NCBI RefSeq assembly: GCF_024713945.1 | Contig: NC_134680.1 | Location: forward strand, 2,566,001-2,630,000 | DNA from: Dermatophagoides farinae | Lineage: Eukaryota; Arthropoda; Arachnida; Sarcoptiformes; Pyroglyphidae | Length of the DNA: 64,000 nt | Direction: 5' to 3' | Shown: positions 12,101 to 26,000 of the stretch, piece by piece | Numbering within the stretch: position 1 is the stretch's first letter | Layout: each line of letters starts with the position of its first letter | Made by a program: the position numbers and the translations under genes | Notes under the pieces: model-generated | The model's input: the letters and a program-made list of their open reading frames with translations, nothing else | Databases searched by the model: none | What the model was told of the DNA's origin: nothing

Positions 12101-15100
12101 GAATTATGCTTGACAATTGTTCAGCTGTCATATCATTTTGTAGCAATGTTAAAATCGATAAAATGAATGAAGAATTCGCACGAAGTTCGCCATCATTTTC
12201 AAAACAAAATGGAAGAAAATGATAAAGTATATGAAGCATAGGAATTAGATGGCCACCACGAATTAATTGATCATTCAATTCAGTCATTCGTTTAAGATCG
12301 ATCGATGAATGACCAGCATTGAATAATAAATCACTCATCATAGCTGCAATATAAATAGCATATGGATTATCCATTTCGATACCACGAGCAATCTGTATCA
12401 TTTCAGAATCATAATTAAATTTCATCATATATTGCATTGTCCAATGTTTTCGTCTTGAAGATGAATATTTATTTTTATGTTCCGAACCATAAATAATATC
12501 ATCCCAACATGATTCATCCGGTATTAGATCTAATGGATGAAGACGTAATGAAAGTAACATTGACCAACACCAACAACCATAATCGTTAGGATTATGGGAT
12601 TGAGCTATATGTAAACGATGTTCTTCATTAGATAGATGTTCATTTTGAATTATAGGGTATTCGATCATAATCTTTGTTTTCGTGTCATTATTATTAGAAT
12701 TGATAGCATCAGCACGATTAATAGATTTAAAATGTTGTTCCATTGCTTGATATAATTTCAATGCAAATTGTTGTTGCTGTTGTATCGGTATCATTAAACA
12801 TTGATCATTTTGCACCAGTATACGATTCCAGCCAATTTTTGTCAATAAAATTCTTGCAAAACGATTATGAACATGATCATATGGACGTTCGGTGAGCCAT
12901 TTATAAAGTAATGAAAATAATCGTATTTCAGGTTTCCAATCATTGATAACGATCGATGTGAATAGATCTAAACATGGTTGTATCAAAAGATTTGATTCGT
13001 CATTGATTGATTGAAGAAATTGTAACAATAGGAATAACATTGATTTATAACGTGTGAGCAATTTGATTAGACAAGCAACACCTTTCGTACTATAGAATTC
13101 TTGATTATTCAATATTAAATATTGATTGGGATTAATTTGTGACATTTGATTTTCAAAATCCAATGGATATGAATATAATTTACGTAATAGACAAATTTCA
13201 GCAAAACGTTCGATAATTTCACGAAGAAAATCATCAACATGTTGTATGTTATCGAATGATAAATCATTAAACATTGTTGTTGTTGATGATGATGATAATT
13301 CCATTAATGATTCAAATTTTGATCTTGATATTGCCATATTGTAGAAAAAATCTAACAGACCACTTGCCTCTTCCAATGATAGGATGGCTAATTTTTCAAT
13401 GAAAACAAATTTCCAATGTACATGACTACGGAATTTATCTTTCCAATAATTCGAACTCATATATGGACAAAGACCACTAGCAATTTCATTCTGTTCATTA
13501 CGGCCATTCTGATATACTACCCATAATATGTTCCAGAGCATTGGTTCGGAAATTCCTTCGAAATCAATTTTAGCCAATAATGGCCATACACCACGACGAT
13601 TTGTTGAAAGTATTGCCGTAATGGATCGTAACATAAAATGATCAAATTCCACTTGTAATCGAATCAATAATGCTTGATCTTTGGTCGTAAATTTTTCCTT
13701 ACACCATCGCCAATTATCCGATATAGTTTTGATAATCTGTTTGATCATCGATGCTAGATACAATGTTAATCGTTTAAAACGTAAACAATTAAAATTCTGC
13801 AAACCATGGCGAAATATTTGTATCAAACGAGTACTAAATGCAAACAAACGTATCATTGATGTTTCTGTTGATGAATTGATCGTATCATTATCTTCGTTGT
13901 TTTCAAAGTTTTGGCCATCATTATCATCAGTGATTAGCGACATGAAATGAAGCATTTCACGGAATGGAACTCGTGAAAGATAACAGATTATATCATTTTC
14001 AGTCAATTCTGCTATAGGAGATGGCGATTGATCTAGACAGAATTCTTCATCATCTAAATCATTATCTACCATTAGCCATAATGATTCTTTATTCGATTTA
14101 TCTTGTTCTCCAGCATTGTTGTTTGAAGTAATCATTTTTGAATGATGTTCACTTTTACAGGATTTTATCGGTGATAATATCGTTGCAATAGTTACAACAC
14201 CATAATCAACATATTGTTTAGCTAATTCAAATTGTTGTCCATTTGATTTTAATGGTAAAGGATCCAATGGTTCTAAGAGATTGGAAAATTCACTAGAAGA
14301 ACCTGCAGGACATCTCAGTATCTGATTGAGTAGAAATAATCGATCAGAATATTTAGCTAATTTATTTAAAAATTTTCGACATAAATGCATTATTGCTTGA
14401 TAACAATGTAGTTTGAGTTTTTCATTCGAATTGTTGTTGTCCGCCATTGTACGACGATAATAAGCGAATAAAGCGGCAAATAGATCCAAAAGTTGTTCAT
14501 GAAGTAATCGTGTTGATGGTTCTAATTGATATATCTGTGTGACAACATCAATTTCGGTTTGATCAAAAATACTTGAACTACAATTCGTAGAAGTCTGATC
14601 ATCAATAACAGTACCAATGGATAAATGTGAATCAAAATTCTGATTGATTGGCTGTTGATTTGAATAATTGTAATTCGTAATTTTTCGTTCTAAACGTTGA
14701 ATAATGTCGTCCGCTTCATAGATGACTAATTCGAATCGTAATTGAAAATATTTATGAAAATATGAATGTACAACATGTTCATTAACAAGACGTTCACGTA
14801 ATAGATAATGGTAACGATCTAATGTATTGTTAACATAATCCTGATCAAAATGATAACGTTGATAATCATGTTGTGCTTCAACTAATTGGCCATCACCACA
14901 ACGATCACTTTGATGTAGATGATGTTCACTACGATTCCAACATTTTTCCTGTTCAGCTTGATTAATCTGTTCGATATACTCATCAATATTTTTTCTTATA
15001 TCCTGAAATCGTTCAACAGATTTATCTAATCGTATGATTAGATCATAATAATCATTAGTGGCACTAGTGGAACGTGAAAAATAACGTTCCTGAAAATGTT

Positions 15101-15494
15101 GTATAAATTTTTCATTCGAATCCAATAATGGATTACGATAAAATTCTAATAGTTGTCGTTCATCAAAAGGTTTGATAATGCGAAGTTTTTCCAATTTTTG
15201 GCACGATGATGATGTTGTGGTTGTTATTTGTTGCGTACGATTCGTTCCAGATAATGACATAGATGACAACATTGAAGATGTCATAATCATTGATTGTGAT
15301 GGAATCTGAGCCGAAGATAATGTTAAAGTAGATGATGATGGTTGTGACAATGACTGAGGTGGTGAATGAATATTTGGATACAATGATTTTGTTTGACCGT
15401 CAGAATCATCATTGGACATATTATGGATCGTATCCATTTCATCATTAGTGGATGTTGTTGAATGAAGATTTTCCGACATGATTTGATCATACAA
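6149..15494 (-). CDS. EPG5: Ectopic P-granules protein 5 homolog (autophagy tether)
   Basis: EPG5 is a large Rab7-dependent tether that makes autophagosome-lysosome fusion specific in animals. Two exons: 15494-8759 and 8685-6149, with one 73 bp intron (donor GTAAAT, acceptor AAAAACAG, phase 1), giving about 3090 residues against about 2580 in human. Recognition rests on family-like blocks such as HPMIPLLWRQFF, LLFEDRLVKLYRAYRIWL and RSPWMTPFHLLLRHCL in the right order, and on a protein that is all-helical with no catalytic motif. The excess length comes from Ser/Thr-rich sequence at the N-terminus, Gln runs (for example near 9595-9625), and Asn/Asp/His-rich stretches at the C-terminus (about 6300-6560). 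It is tail-to-tail with the secreted protein gene (187 bp apart). The ATG at 15494 is the first in frame; no better start is visible. Confidence 0.75.
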
Positions 15495-16179
15495 TAATCA
15501 AAAATCACCAACAACTATATTCTGTATGACATGAAAAGAAAATGGGAAAATTTTTAATAAAAAAAAATATTAATTTCATTTATTATTTATTGAGCCCAAT
15601 CGAATGGAATCAACATTGCTCATCAAAAAAACAACAACAATAACAGGACACATACGTTTTATCACAAATAAAGAAAAAAAATTTCTTGTTTTCACTTATA
15701 TATTTGGTTTAGCGATTGCAATTGATAAACGGTAATTATCAACGATGAATCAATCGAAAGACATTGTTATTTTGATAAAAATATTTATTTATTGCTGATG
15801 ATCTAAATTTAATAAATTTATCACCATTTGTAGCTATAGGTATGTGTGTTTGTGCGTTTATGCAAATTCAATCATATCAATTATCAATCGTTTTTTCGCA
15901 GTTGTTGATCAAGAAACAAAATCGAAATACAAAGACGCAATTTAACGATCATTTAAAAGTGATGATTATCATCATGCATAAATAGCATGAGAAAATAGAA
16001 AAAAAAATTTTTTTTTTTTGTAAACAAATGCAAAAAAAAAATCCCTATACGTCCTATTAGAACGGTCATGAATTTTTTACTCTGGACTTTTAAAAATTTG
16101 GATGGGGGGTTTATGGAATAATTTTTCAAGAAAATTTTAAAATTTTTATTTCGATTTTTTTTGATTTCATGATTTTTTT
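15495..16179. other. Spacer: EPG5 promoter side and EIF2B1 3'UTR
   Basis: 685 bp between two minus-strand genes. A+T-rich, with a T run and a G-run near 16101-16109. I see no coding signal. It should hold the EPG5 promoter and the 3'UTR of EIF2B1. Confidence 0.55.
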
Positions 16180-17223
16180 TCATGTATACAATTGTACCAA
16201 CATATCACAAACGGCAGCCGTTGTTAATGGACCAAGATCAGTCAATAATAATGTTATATAATTGGGTGGTGTATAATCAACACATGGATGACATTCATGT
16301 TTGGCACGATTCATACTGGTCAATGGTAATGTTCGAAATCTAATACGATCAGGTATATCCGATTGTGAGAGTGGATAAAGGCGAATAAATTTATAATTTT
16401 CAGCAAGTACATAAAATGTTTTATTATGTGCTTTAGCACATATGGCTATCTGATAGGTTCCAATCTGCGAATTAGATGGCCCAAAAAATTAATTAATTGA
16501 TTAATCAAAAAAAAAAAAAAAAGATTCAATCGACAATACCTTGTTAATAATACCACCACTTTCTGTAACACCTTCAGCACCAACTAACACAAGATCTACA
16601 CAGTCCATCATAGAACCAACGGCTGAATCCAAAATCAATGTTACCTGCTCGAAACCTTCTAATTTTAATTGGGCACAAAGTTCACGACCACGATTATCTG
16701 GTGCCGATTCGGTAACAAAAATTCTTAGGCATTTATTCTGATTTCGACATTCCAATAATGTTTCCAATACAGCTCTTGAAAATGAATGAACAAGTATGGT
16801 CGAATCATTGGTTATGAATTTTTGTGCAACTTTTGCCAATTGTTGACGACTTTTTGATACTTTATCCATATATAATTTACTTCGACGTGATAGTTCTTCT
16901 TTGAGTTCTTGAAAATCCTTTAATAGAAAACAGAAAATATATTGTTATATCAAAAACAAAAGAAAATAAAAACTCACATCAAATTTAGCAGCACTTAACG
17001 TAATGAAACGAAAATAAATTTCAGCTACCGATTCAACTTCAATTACTGGATCAATTTTTTTAAGTTGATCAATAGCATCGCGAAGATTACGAGATAATTC
17101 ATTAGCCGTACGTGATGTATCCATACGAAGAAATTCCATCAATGTTTGCAACGTTAATATGGCCGATGATTTTTCATCATCATTTATAGATTTATAAAAT
17201 TTTTCCAAATCAAAATCAGCCAT
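16180..17223 (-). CDS. EIF2B1: Translation initiation factor eIF2B subunit alpha
   Basis: This is the alpha regulatory subunit of the decameric eIF2B complex, the nucleotide exchange factor for eIF2, which senses phosphorylated eIF2 in the integrated stress response. Three exons: 17223-16978, 16917-16540 and 16464-16180, introns of 60 and 75 bp, all phase 0, giving 302 residues (human 305). Visible family blocks are TILVHSFSRAVLETL, FVTESAPDNRGRELC, VTLILDSAVGSMMDCVD, VLVGAEGVTESGGIINK and, in the last exon, GTYQIAICAKAHNKTFYV and TPPNYITLLLTDLGPLTT. These match the Rossmann-like C-terminal half shared by eIF2B alpha, beta and delta. The length and the absence of an N-terminal extension fit alpha. 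It is head-to-head with TRMT11, with 226 bp between the start codons. Confidence 0.95.
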
Positions 17224-17449
17224 TTTAATATAAAATAATAATAAAATTAATTGATTATTTTAAAAAAATTTAATTCGAATAAACAATCGAATCACAGACA
17301 CGTTGCATCATCGATCAATCATCATGTGTCATGTCATTTATTGATGGTTTGAAATTTTTTTTTTCACGTGTTATTGTGTGTTTAACGTTCAAATATCGAA
17401 TAAGAATGACATTTGATTAAAATCTTTTTTTTTGAAAAAAAAATTCAAA
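17224..17449. promoter_or_regulatory. Putative bidirectional promoter of EIF2B1 and TRMT11
   Basis: 226 bp separate the two divergent start codons. It contains a CACGTG E-box core (in TTCACGTGTTA, about 17365-17375) and an ATCGAT motif near 17311. No clear TATA box stands out from the A/T background. The role is inferred from position. Confidence 0.5.
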
Positions 17450-18880
17450 ATGGTTGTTCCAAAAAGATATGTCATCCGTTTTGCTAATGAATTGAATAAT
17501 TTCCGTTCGATGGTAAATAAAAGAAAATTGTATTAGAATTTTATGAATAATGAGTTTTTTCTAATAAATCCAAGGAATTCAATGCATTGGCTTCTTTGTA
17601 TAAATTGAATTTTAAATTCATTGAACCAATATCGGAAAAGGTATTTATTATCATTTGTGATGATTCAATTGAAATCGATTTTGATTTTTTTTCTCATCAA
17701 TCAAAAGCCATTCATGATCATTGAAACTAGTGATGAGGATACACTTCGTAAGGTATTCAATCGAATCATTTTAGCTACTAGTCTATTCGAATGTTGGATT
17801 TCATCAAACGATTTGAATCAATTTATTAACGAAATAAATAATTGCTTACAAATTAAAAATGATGAATATTATCAAAATTGCTCATTTCGAATACAAGTTG
17901 AAGCATTTGGTAGGAAAATTTCACAATCACAAAAAATTGAACGTATCGAACGGCTATCTGGTTTGTCATTGAAAGGACCAATTCGAATGACCAATCCCGA
18001 TGTAACATTCTATTATATGGAATATTATGGACTCAATCCTAATATACAACCTGAACTGCCATATCAAATTTTATTTGGAAAATGGATCGCTAACAGTAAT
18101 CGAAAATTGTTATCAACATTTTCATTGAAAAATAGAAAATTCATCGCCAACACATCGATGGATGCGACATTAGCATTTCTGATGGCTAATATTGCCCGTG
18201 TCAATGTGGATGATATTGTTTATGACCCATTTGTTGGTTCCGGTAGTTTACTTGTATCTGCTGCATATTATGGTGCCTATGTTTGCGGTACAGATATTGA
18301 TTATCCATTATTACATGGAATGATAAAACCAACAAGAGTTGGTGCCAAAAAACGTGAGGACGATGAATCTGTACAAGGAAATCTAAAACAATATGGACTT
18401 GAATCTAGATATCTTAATGTTATTGCCGGTGATTCATCATTACAATTATTTCGAAATAATATCGAATTCGATGCAATCATAACTGATCCACCATATGGTA
18501 TACGAGAATCACGTGAACGTATTGGTTCAAAAAAATCTGATCCAACCATACCAATTGAATATCTTGATCGACATCTACCAGCTAAATTACAATATAAACT
18601 TGATGATATATATCATGATTTATTGAATTTTTCTGCACAACATTTAAAACCTAATGGTATTGTTACATTTTGGGCACCATATTTTAAACGTTTCTATAAT
18701 AATGAAACAACGAAACAATTTCAAACATTGTCACAGATAGATTCATTACCTAAATATGATCATCATAATGATCCGTCCTTACGTTTTCAACATCAACGTT
18801 TACGTTTATTATCATTTGGTGAACAAAAATTGACGAAAAATTGTTCAAGAATATTGGTTACAATGCAAAAAATTTTATAA
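17450..18880 (+). CDS. TRMT11: tRNA (guanine-10-N2)-methyltransferase catalytic subunit
   Basis: TRMT11 with TRMT112 makes m2G10 in tRNA, using S-adenosylmethionine. Three exons: 17450-17512, 17575-17640 and 17708-18880, introns of 62 and 67 bp, all phase 0, giving 433 residues. The N-terminal ~150 residues form the THUMP-type region. The methyltransferase half shows ISQSQKIERIERLSG, FGKWIANSNRK, NTSMDATLAFLMAN, the SAM motif DPFVGSGSLLVSAA, YGAYVCGTDIDY, and the catalytic DPPYGIRESRER at about residues 303-314, all diagnostic of Trm11. The human protein is about 463 residues; the shorter C-terminus accounts for most of the difference. Exon 2 is needed to join the N-terminal PKRYVIRFANEL to KPFMIIETSDED. 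A polyadenylation signal lies at 18896. Confidence 0.93.
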
Positions 18881-18895
18881 TTTCTTTTTAAATGT

Positions 18896-18901
18896 AATAA
18901 A
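18896..18901 (+). promoter_or_regulatory. AATAAA polyadenylation signal of TRMT11
   Basis: Canonical hexamer 15 bp after the TRMT11 stop codon and about 190 bp before the NTMT1 start. Confidence 0.6.
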
Positions 18902-19086
18902 TTTTTCAATTTTTTTGTGATATTCCATATTAACGTAATCTATGAATATGGTGCTTCAGCCAATATTTTTATATCTGCTGTTTTTTTTTCATTTTTACAT
19001 TCAATCATGTGATTAAAAGAAAAATTCAATTCAATTTTTTAATTTGATAAATATCACCTGTATTATGTAAAACTTGTCAACATCAA

Positions 19087-19809
19087 ATGGCCATGGAAAA
19101 ATCTGATAAACAAGATCATGACGATGATGATTTATATGAGAAAGGCCGATCTTATTGGGAACGTATTGCACCGAATATTGATGGAATGTTAGGTGGTTGG
19201 ACCAATATCAATACCAGCGATGTAGATGAATCCAGAAAATTACTTAGGATTCTATTGAAACCAATCAAAATGATCGAATCATTGAAACGTCCACTTAGAT
19301 GTTTAGATTGTGGCGCCGGTATTGGCCGTGTTAGTAAATATGTTTTGTCAAAATTTTTCGATGAAATCGATCTACTCGAACAAAATGAAACATTCGTTTT
19401 GAAAGCCAAAGATTTTCTTGGTGATGGTTATCATCGTGTGAAACATACTTATATACAAGGAATGCAAGAATTTGCTCCTATCGATGGTATAATCTATGAT
19501 TGCATTTGGGGTCAATGGGTTTATGGATATCTGACCGATGAGGATCTGATTTTATTTCTTGAAAAATGCCTTCGAATCCTTGATAAACAGCATGGATTTA
19601 TTGTGGTAAAAGATAATGTATCTAAAGATGAAGATTCATACGTTGACGATGAGGATGGTTTTGTAACAAGAACAGAGGCTCAATTTTTGAGTTTATTTTC
19701 TAAAGTACCAAATTTAATTGTTAAAGATATTTTTCGACAAAAAAGAATGCCAAAAGAATTATTGCCTGTTAAAATGTTTGTCCTAGTTCATGCAAAAACC
19801 CGTCAATAA
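19087..19809 (+). CDS. NTMT1: N-terminal Xaa-Pro-Lys N-methyltransferase
   Basis: The enzyme methylates the alpha-amino group of proteins starting with X-Pro-Lys after Met removal, using S-adenosylmethionine. It is a single exon of 240 residues (human NTMT1 about 223). Family signatures are SYWERIAPNIDGMLGGWTNI at residues 24-43, the SAM-binding LDCGAGIGRVSKYVL at about 76-90, IDLLEQNETFVLKAKDFL, the WGQWVYGYLTDEDLI segment that lines the substrate pocket, and VVKDNVSKDEDSYVDDEDG. The extra length is an acidic N-terminus. The start at 19087 is the first ATG of the frame, and an ATG two codons later (19093) would also serve. It lies 207 bp after TRMT11 and 260 bp before huntingtin on the same strand, each with its own polyadenylation signal. 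Confidence 0.95.
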   Translation: MAMEKSDKQDHDDDDLYEKGRSYWERIAPNIDGMLGGWTNINTSDVDESRKLLRILLKPIKMIESLKRPLRCLDCGAGIGRVSKYVLSKFFDEIDLLEQNETFVLKAKDFLGDGYHRVKHTYIQGMQEFAPIDGIIYDCIWGQWVYGYLTDEDLILFLEKCLRILDKQHGFIVVKDNVSKDEDSYVDDEDGFVTRTEAQFLSLFSKVPNLIVKDIFRQKRMPKELLPVKMFVLVHAKTRQ

Positions 19810-19860
19810 TATAGTAATGATTTTGTAAAAATATAATTTTTTGAAAATTGATTTTTTACC

Positions 19861-19866
19861 AATAAA
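19861..19866 (+). promoter_or_regulatory. AATAAA polyadenylation signal of NTMT1
   Basis: Canonical hexamer 52 bp after the NTMT1 stop codon. The next gene starts about 200 bp further on. Confidence 0.6.
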
Positions 19867-20069
19867 ATAAAATTCAATAATAAATACATCGTGCATGATT
19901 TAATCATTTTCATCGATATTGCCACACAAATGGTCGATCAATGTGGTAACAGTTGTTCCGAATGTTTTTGTATTGTGCAATATAATTTGTTGATCAATTT
20001 ATTTCAAGAATTACAGAATCGTTTATATTATGAATCTTACAGAGTCATCATCATTGTTATCCGGATAAA

Positions 20070-23000
20070 ATGGCACATATTGAAAAATTTAAACGTAGTT
20101 TTGAGTTATTGAAACTTTATACAACACAATCACCGAAAATATCAGCACCATTACCGGTGGAGAAATCATTGATTTCACCCAAGTATTTGTATGTAATTTT
20201 TATATTTTATAATGATCTGATCATTTTCTATTTATTCAAGACGTCAAGACAATATCATTGATAAAAAGGAATGTTTAAAACAATGCGATTATCTTGTCAA
20301 TGTTCTCATATCCATTGGTTTTCGGTAATTTTTTATTTCATTTTGAAATTATTCAAATTTAATTTACTAGGCGTTTACCGTTGATCATATAGAAATCATC
20401 CGGATTTTAATAAATTTTTATCACAATCCATTGAACTTTTATTTCATCTCTGCAATAATGATGATACCGATATTCGTAATGTAGTCAATGAAACTTTTGA
20501 TAAACTTATTGGTAATCTTATTGAATTCAATTCCAATCGATTGTTGAGCGAACTATGTAAAGGTATAACGAAATTTTCATCAAATCGTGCTTTACGTTTA
20601 TCATTGACAAAGTTTTCCGAAATATGTCATCGTATTCGTTCGAACAAATATCGTGCATTCACAACGAATCTTTACTCAAGTTTTGTAACAATATTGATCG
20701 ATTCACCTAAAGATGAGCTCATACAAGAAGCCTTATATACAGCCATCTGTAAGATCTATCCATTGCTTACACCTTATGCAACCGAAAGAGAAATATTTGA
20801 TTTGATGAATGCTTATTTGATTAATCTATCATCATCATTGAATTCGATTCGACGATATTCTTCCCTTTCAATCGTTATTTTATGTGATAGTGCAAGGAAA
20901 CCAGATCATTATTTTAATGTTGCTTTGAATCATGTCGCCAATCTTATGTCAACGTCGACAAAATCTATCATTACAGAAAATAAAGATTATCTACTTACTG
21001 GCATATTCATGTTGGCAAAATGTTCATTTTCAAAATTGGCCAAATATCTTGATCCAAATGAACATCCAAAATTGTTTGATTCATTATTGAAAAACTTATC
21101 ATACATTTATCAGCAGATGATATTGACGATAAAATATGCAATCAATAACATTCTTATTATTGCCACACTCGAAGCTTTGGTTGAATTTTTCAATGCATTA
21201 CCAGAGAAAATATTTCAAATGTTCACCGATCTTTGTGAAGAAGAAATGGAGTTCAAACACATTAGTTCATTCCGATCATCGGCGATGAAAAGTGTCATTA
21301 ATGATTCATTAATGAATCTTGAGAATCTTAACGATGAATTTGAAGATGAAACATTTGAAAAAGCAGGTATATTTTTCAGTAATGCTGGATCTAGTTTGGA
21401 TTTACCCGATGATGTATCTGAAGCAAGCGAAAGTTTATTTGCCAATTCTTTAATTGAAAATACTGGATCTATTTTTGACCATGAAAGTGAAATTGATACG
21501 AAATCCATTGAAAACAAAACACCTGAGTTCGATCTATCATCTGAAGCATCATCATTGAATACGACAAGCCATAAATGTCCAAATTCACCATTTGATATAT
21601 CATCATCATTCGATTTGATCATAACCGAAAATCATTTACATTCAATTGATTTCGATGATTATAATCTTGGTCCATTGTTTTCATTCGAATATGCAGGCAA
21701 ATTAATTTGTCTGAAATATCTTCTCAAAGTTCGACCCGGACAATTAATGACCGATGCCGAAGTTCGAGTGGCCATTAAAGGTCTATCATTATCTTGTATA
21801 GCATCGATTGTTCAACATTGTCCGAGAATTTTATTTGAAAAACTTGCATACAAAAAAACTGCCACACAATTAATCAGAGATATATTCTCATTTTCAACAC
21901 ATTCAGATCCAAATATTCGTGGTCATATGGCAATGATTGTGGGAAAATATCTAAAACGAGCTCTATCATATTCATTTTCATATGATGAATTTCTCGCACA
22001 AAACAATCCGGTTGGCAATAATAATAATGAGCTTTCACTTGATTTTTTGCTAAATTTATTGGAAAAATTTTTATTCGACTCATCATCGATAACCATTCGT
22101 CAGACATTGATAAGTTTACAACAATTTCTACCGATATTAATCTCACATAACGAAATCAGAATTATTCAAATATTCAATCTAATACATCAATTAATTCGTT
22201 TGAAAGATAATTCCTATTGGCTAATCAAAATCGAACTAATAACTTTATTCGCTCGAATTTCATTTCCACATTTGAAACATATGGAATTTATGCTTAATTC
22301 AATCACTATAGAAAAGCCATTATTAAGAATTCATAATCATCTTTTAAAACATGTTCCCATTTCAAAATTGATCATTGAAGAAATTCTTTTCCATTTTCTA
22401 TTCGATTCCGATCATCGTGTAAGACAGGCTACATTGAATTTGCTTACAAATTTTATTGATAATATCTGTCTAAATAATTATGTCTTCCAAAATGATTGCA
22501 TCAATTTACTAGTAATGAATTCAATTCTATCGAATGATGATTATTTGAATGAAAAATCAAAATATTTTAATGGTAAATTTCCATCACTTGATCTGTTTCA
22601 GCATTCATTGGATGGGAATCCTATTCCAAATTCACATACACAATCCAATAATGATGATGATAATGTTGAATTTGTTAATTTCAAAAAATTAATTATCGAA
22701 TCAAATGTTGCTTATTTTGTTAAGAGATTTTTCTACGAATTACGCCATCGTTATTATTGTAAACAATCATTGTCCATTTGTTTGAATTCGTTGAATACGT
22801 TAGCGAGATTATATCCACCGGATAAACATCCGAATGGTTGGCTTATTGAACCGATTGATTCATCACAACACAATTCAGTCGAAATGATCATGTTTCTCAT
22901 TGAAATTTTAACGAAAAATCCTATGATGCTAAATGACTTATCATTACAACAGAATCTTGCCGAATTGATCATGTGCCTAATTGAAAGTGTCTGTCTTGCT

Positions 23001-26000
23001 TGTTTTCAACAACTTCAGCTACAAAATCAACCCAATGACTCACGTATCGAATCAACTGGTGATCTTTATCGAATGATTTCTTCGGATTTTGCCCATTGCA
23101 TTGAAACATTTTTCCTATATCTATACAAGATTATTGTCATATATAGTGCTATTAATGAGGATAATCCATTGATATTCACAACATTTATCCATAATCTTTA
23201 CACTCGTAATGAATCGATATCGGCAATGATTAAGAAACATTCGACCAGTTTTTTTGATATGAATAAAGATAAGAATCTTAAAGAATCAGCGACTGTTTCA
23301 TCATCATCATTACCATTTGGTGGAAATAAAGCAACCCGTCGTCGTGAAACTTATGCATATGATTCAATGTCATTTCGACTGTTTGAAATTCTTAAAAATC
23401 ATCGTCACCATCATCGGAAATCAATAACAATAATGGGTCGAAGTGATAAATCATCATATCTTAATACAATGCTAACAATGTTGGCAAAATTATTAGAATT
23501 TACTAGCTCATCATTTTTATGTAATCATCTGGAAGATATGCTCATCTATTTAAAAATGATATTCTATATGAATCCATCGGCTACGATTGCATCGATTAAT
23601 CAATTAATTAAATGTATATTTGAAATAAATTATATTTCATTATTTATTGAAATATTTAATCACAATGGTGGCTTTCGAATTATTGATTATCATCATCATC
23701 AACAACAATCATGTCATTATCACCATCATCATCGTCGAGATACAAAATCAAAATTATCGATTGATTTGAATAGTTTACATAATATCTGTTTTGTCATACC
23801 GTATATGAAATTTAATGATTTACCATCAATTGGTGGCAGTGGTGATGAATCAAGAATAGATTATTCATCATCATCATCATCGTTATCCTCATCATTATCA
23901 TATCTAAATTGGCTACGAAAATGGATCGAATATAAATATATAAAAATAATGAATTCAGATGTAACACGTGGAACTTTAGAGAAAAATTCTGGTTTTTGTT
24001 TGAAAAAATTTCTTACAACAAAAATTCAATGTTTCGAACCATTAGTTATACAATCAATGAAACATTATGCAATGAGTAATGATACCAAATGTCAATCAAT
24101 CATATTGGATCTTTTCGTACAATTGATTCAATTCCATATAAATTATTCATTACTTGATTCGGAAAAACTTTTCGTCGGATTTATAATGAAACAATTTGAA
24201 CATTTAGAAACGATTTATGATTCCGGTCCATTCGAAATATTAATGAAACATGTATTCCATTTTCTTGCAACACTTTCAACTGAACATTATATTATCGATG
24301 AAGATATGGTTAGCATACCCAAAATTATTCAATTATGTGATAATTTAATTGCCAATGGTCATCAATGTTTAGCTATTGATGGTCTTCGTATACTTATTGA
24401 ACATATTTTCTATTCAGATTTATCACGATTATCATCAGATAATATTAATTCATCAACATTAATAAATGCAGATGCAGAACACTTACAATTGGCTATTGAA
24501 ACACAAAAAGAAGTAATTGTAGCATATTGTTTTAAATTACTAAATCAAAATGGTACATTCCATCTATTGGCATTAATATTACAACATTATAAACATCGTG
24601 ATCCGATTAAATGGAATGATCTTTCACAGCAGATATTAGATATTATAATTGGAAAATTGTTATCGAATCAGATTCGAATCGATTCAAGAGAATATTTTGA
24701 TTCATTACAATCCTTATTAGCTATATTGTGTCCAAATGTATTATCTCATTTGACATCATCATCATCATCGTCATCATCATTGGAGATAATGTTGAATGAA
24801 TATAGTTCTTATCAGAATTCACAAATTCTTTTTAAACATTGGCTACCAAAAATATTGGTATATTTGAAAATAATACTAATGGATATGAATGAAACAGTTA
24901 TTATGAAAGAAATGGATCGTATTAAGACACGAATGAACATTATTATATTGAATCCCATAAACAATTGTCCCGGTGATTGTGTTGATAAAATTGATTCTGA
25001 AGATGTAGTTGCATATTTTCTTTTAAATCTTTTGCAGAAAATCATTATGGAAATTGATCTTGATGTTTCTAATGGGAATTATCATTCAATCACCCTTAAT
25101 GATAATCATGATCATCAACTAGTTGTACATTTTCTTCGCTATTATCATATGATTTTAGTTTCAATTTTTCAATCGGGTTTCTATCCAAGATTAACTCGAT
25201 CCGCAACGATTCTATTACGACAACAACCAAAATCCGAACTATCATTAAATAATGAGACATTTGATCTAAAAATGGTCAATGAAATTTTTCTTAAAATAAC
25301 TAAATTTTATCCACTCCTTACAATTTCATGGCTAAATTTTCTTTATATTCTTAACTACGATAAATTGGCTAAAATTCTGTCCAAATGTATTGATAGAAAT
25401 AAAGTCATAGATTCCAATGGGAATAATCAAAAATCAAAACAAACATCAACAACAATAATCAACTGGGAAATCTTGAAACGAAGTTCATTAATATTACTTT
25501 GTGATTATCTATCCGAAAATCTTGAAAATGTTGAATTCTTATCATGGTTCATTATAAATTATTTACATGAAATAATTGAACATTGCCATGAGATGCCAAT
25601 CAAAGAGTTTATTAATGGATTACATCGTAAACCAGTGTCGAGTGGTTTATTATTACAAGTTATTAGTTCAAAATTTGATGATGAACTTGTAATGAATACA
25701 AATGGTGATGATGATGTTGGTGGTCCATTAATGGCACAGAAAATTCTTTATTGCCTTGAACGTTCACATAATCGACAGAATATAGCATTGATTATGTTTT
25801 TACTTGAACGATATATATGCAACATACGTTTATCATTATATTATAAATGTTGTAAATATGCCGAATCAATCATAATAAATCGTTTGAATCTAATTTATGA
25901 TTATAAATCAAGAAAATCAACTAAACAACCATTATTATTTAGTTTTGAAGATTTTGATAATCTATTGCGAATTGTTAAACATACATCATATAATAAATTA

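Noticed and set aside
21215-21622. 135-codon open frame on the minus strand
   Set aside because: It is antisense to the huntingtin coding exon and shows only mirrored codon bias.
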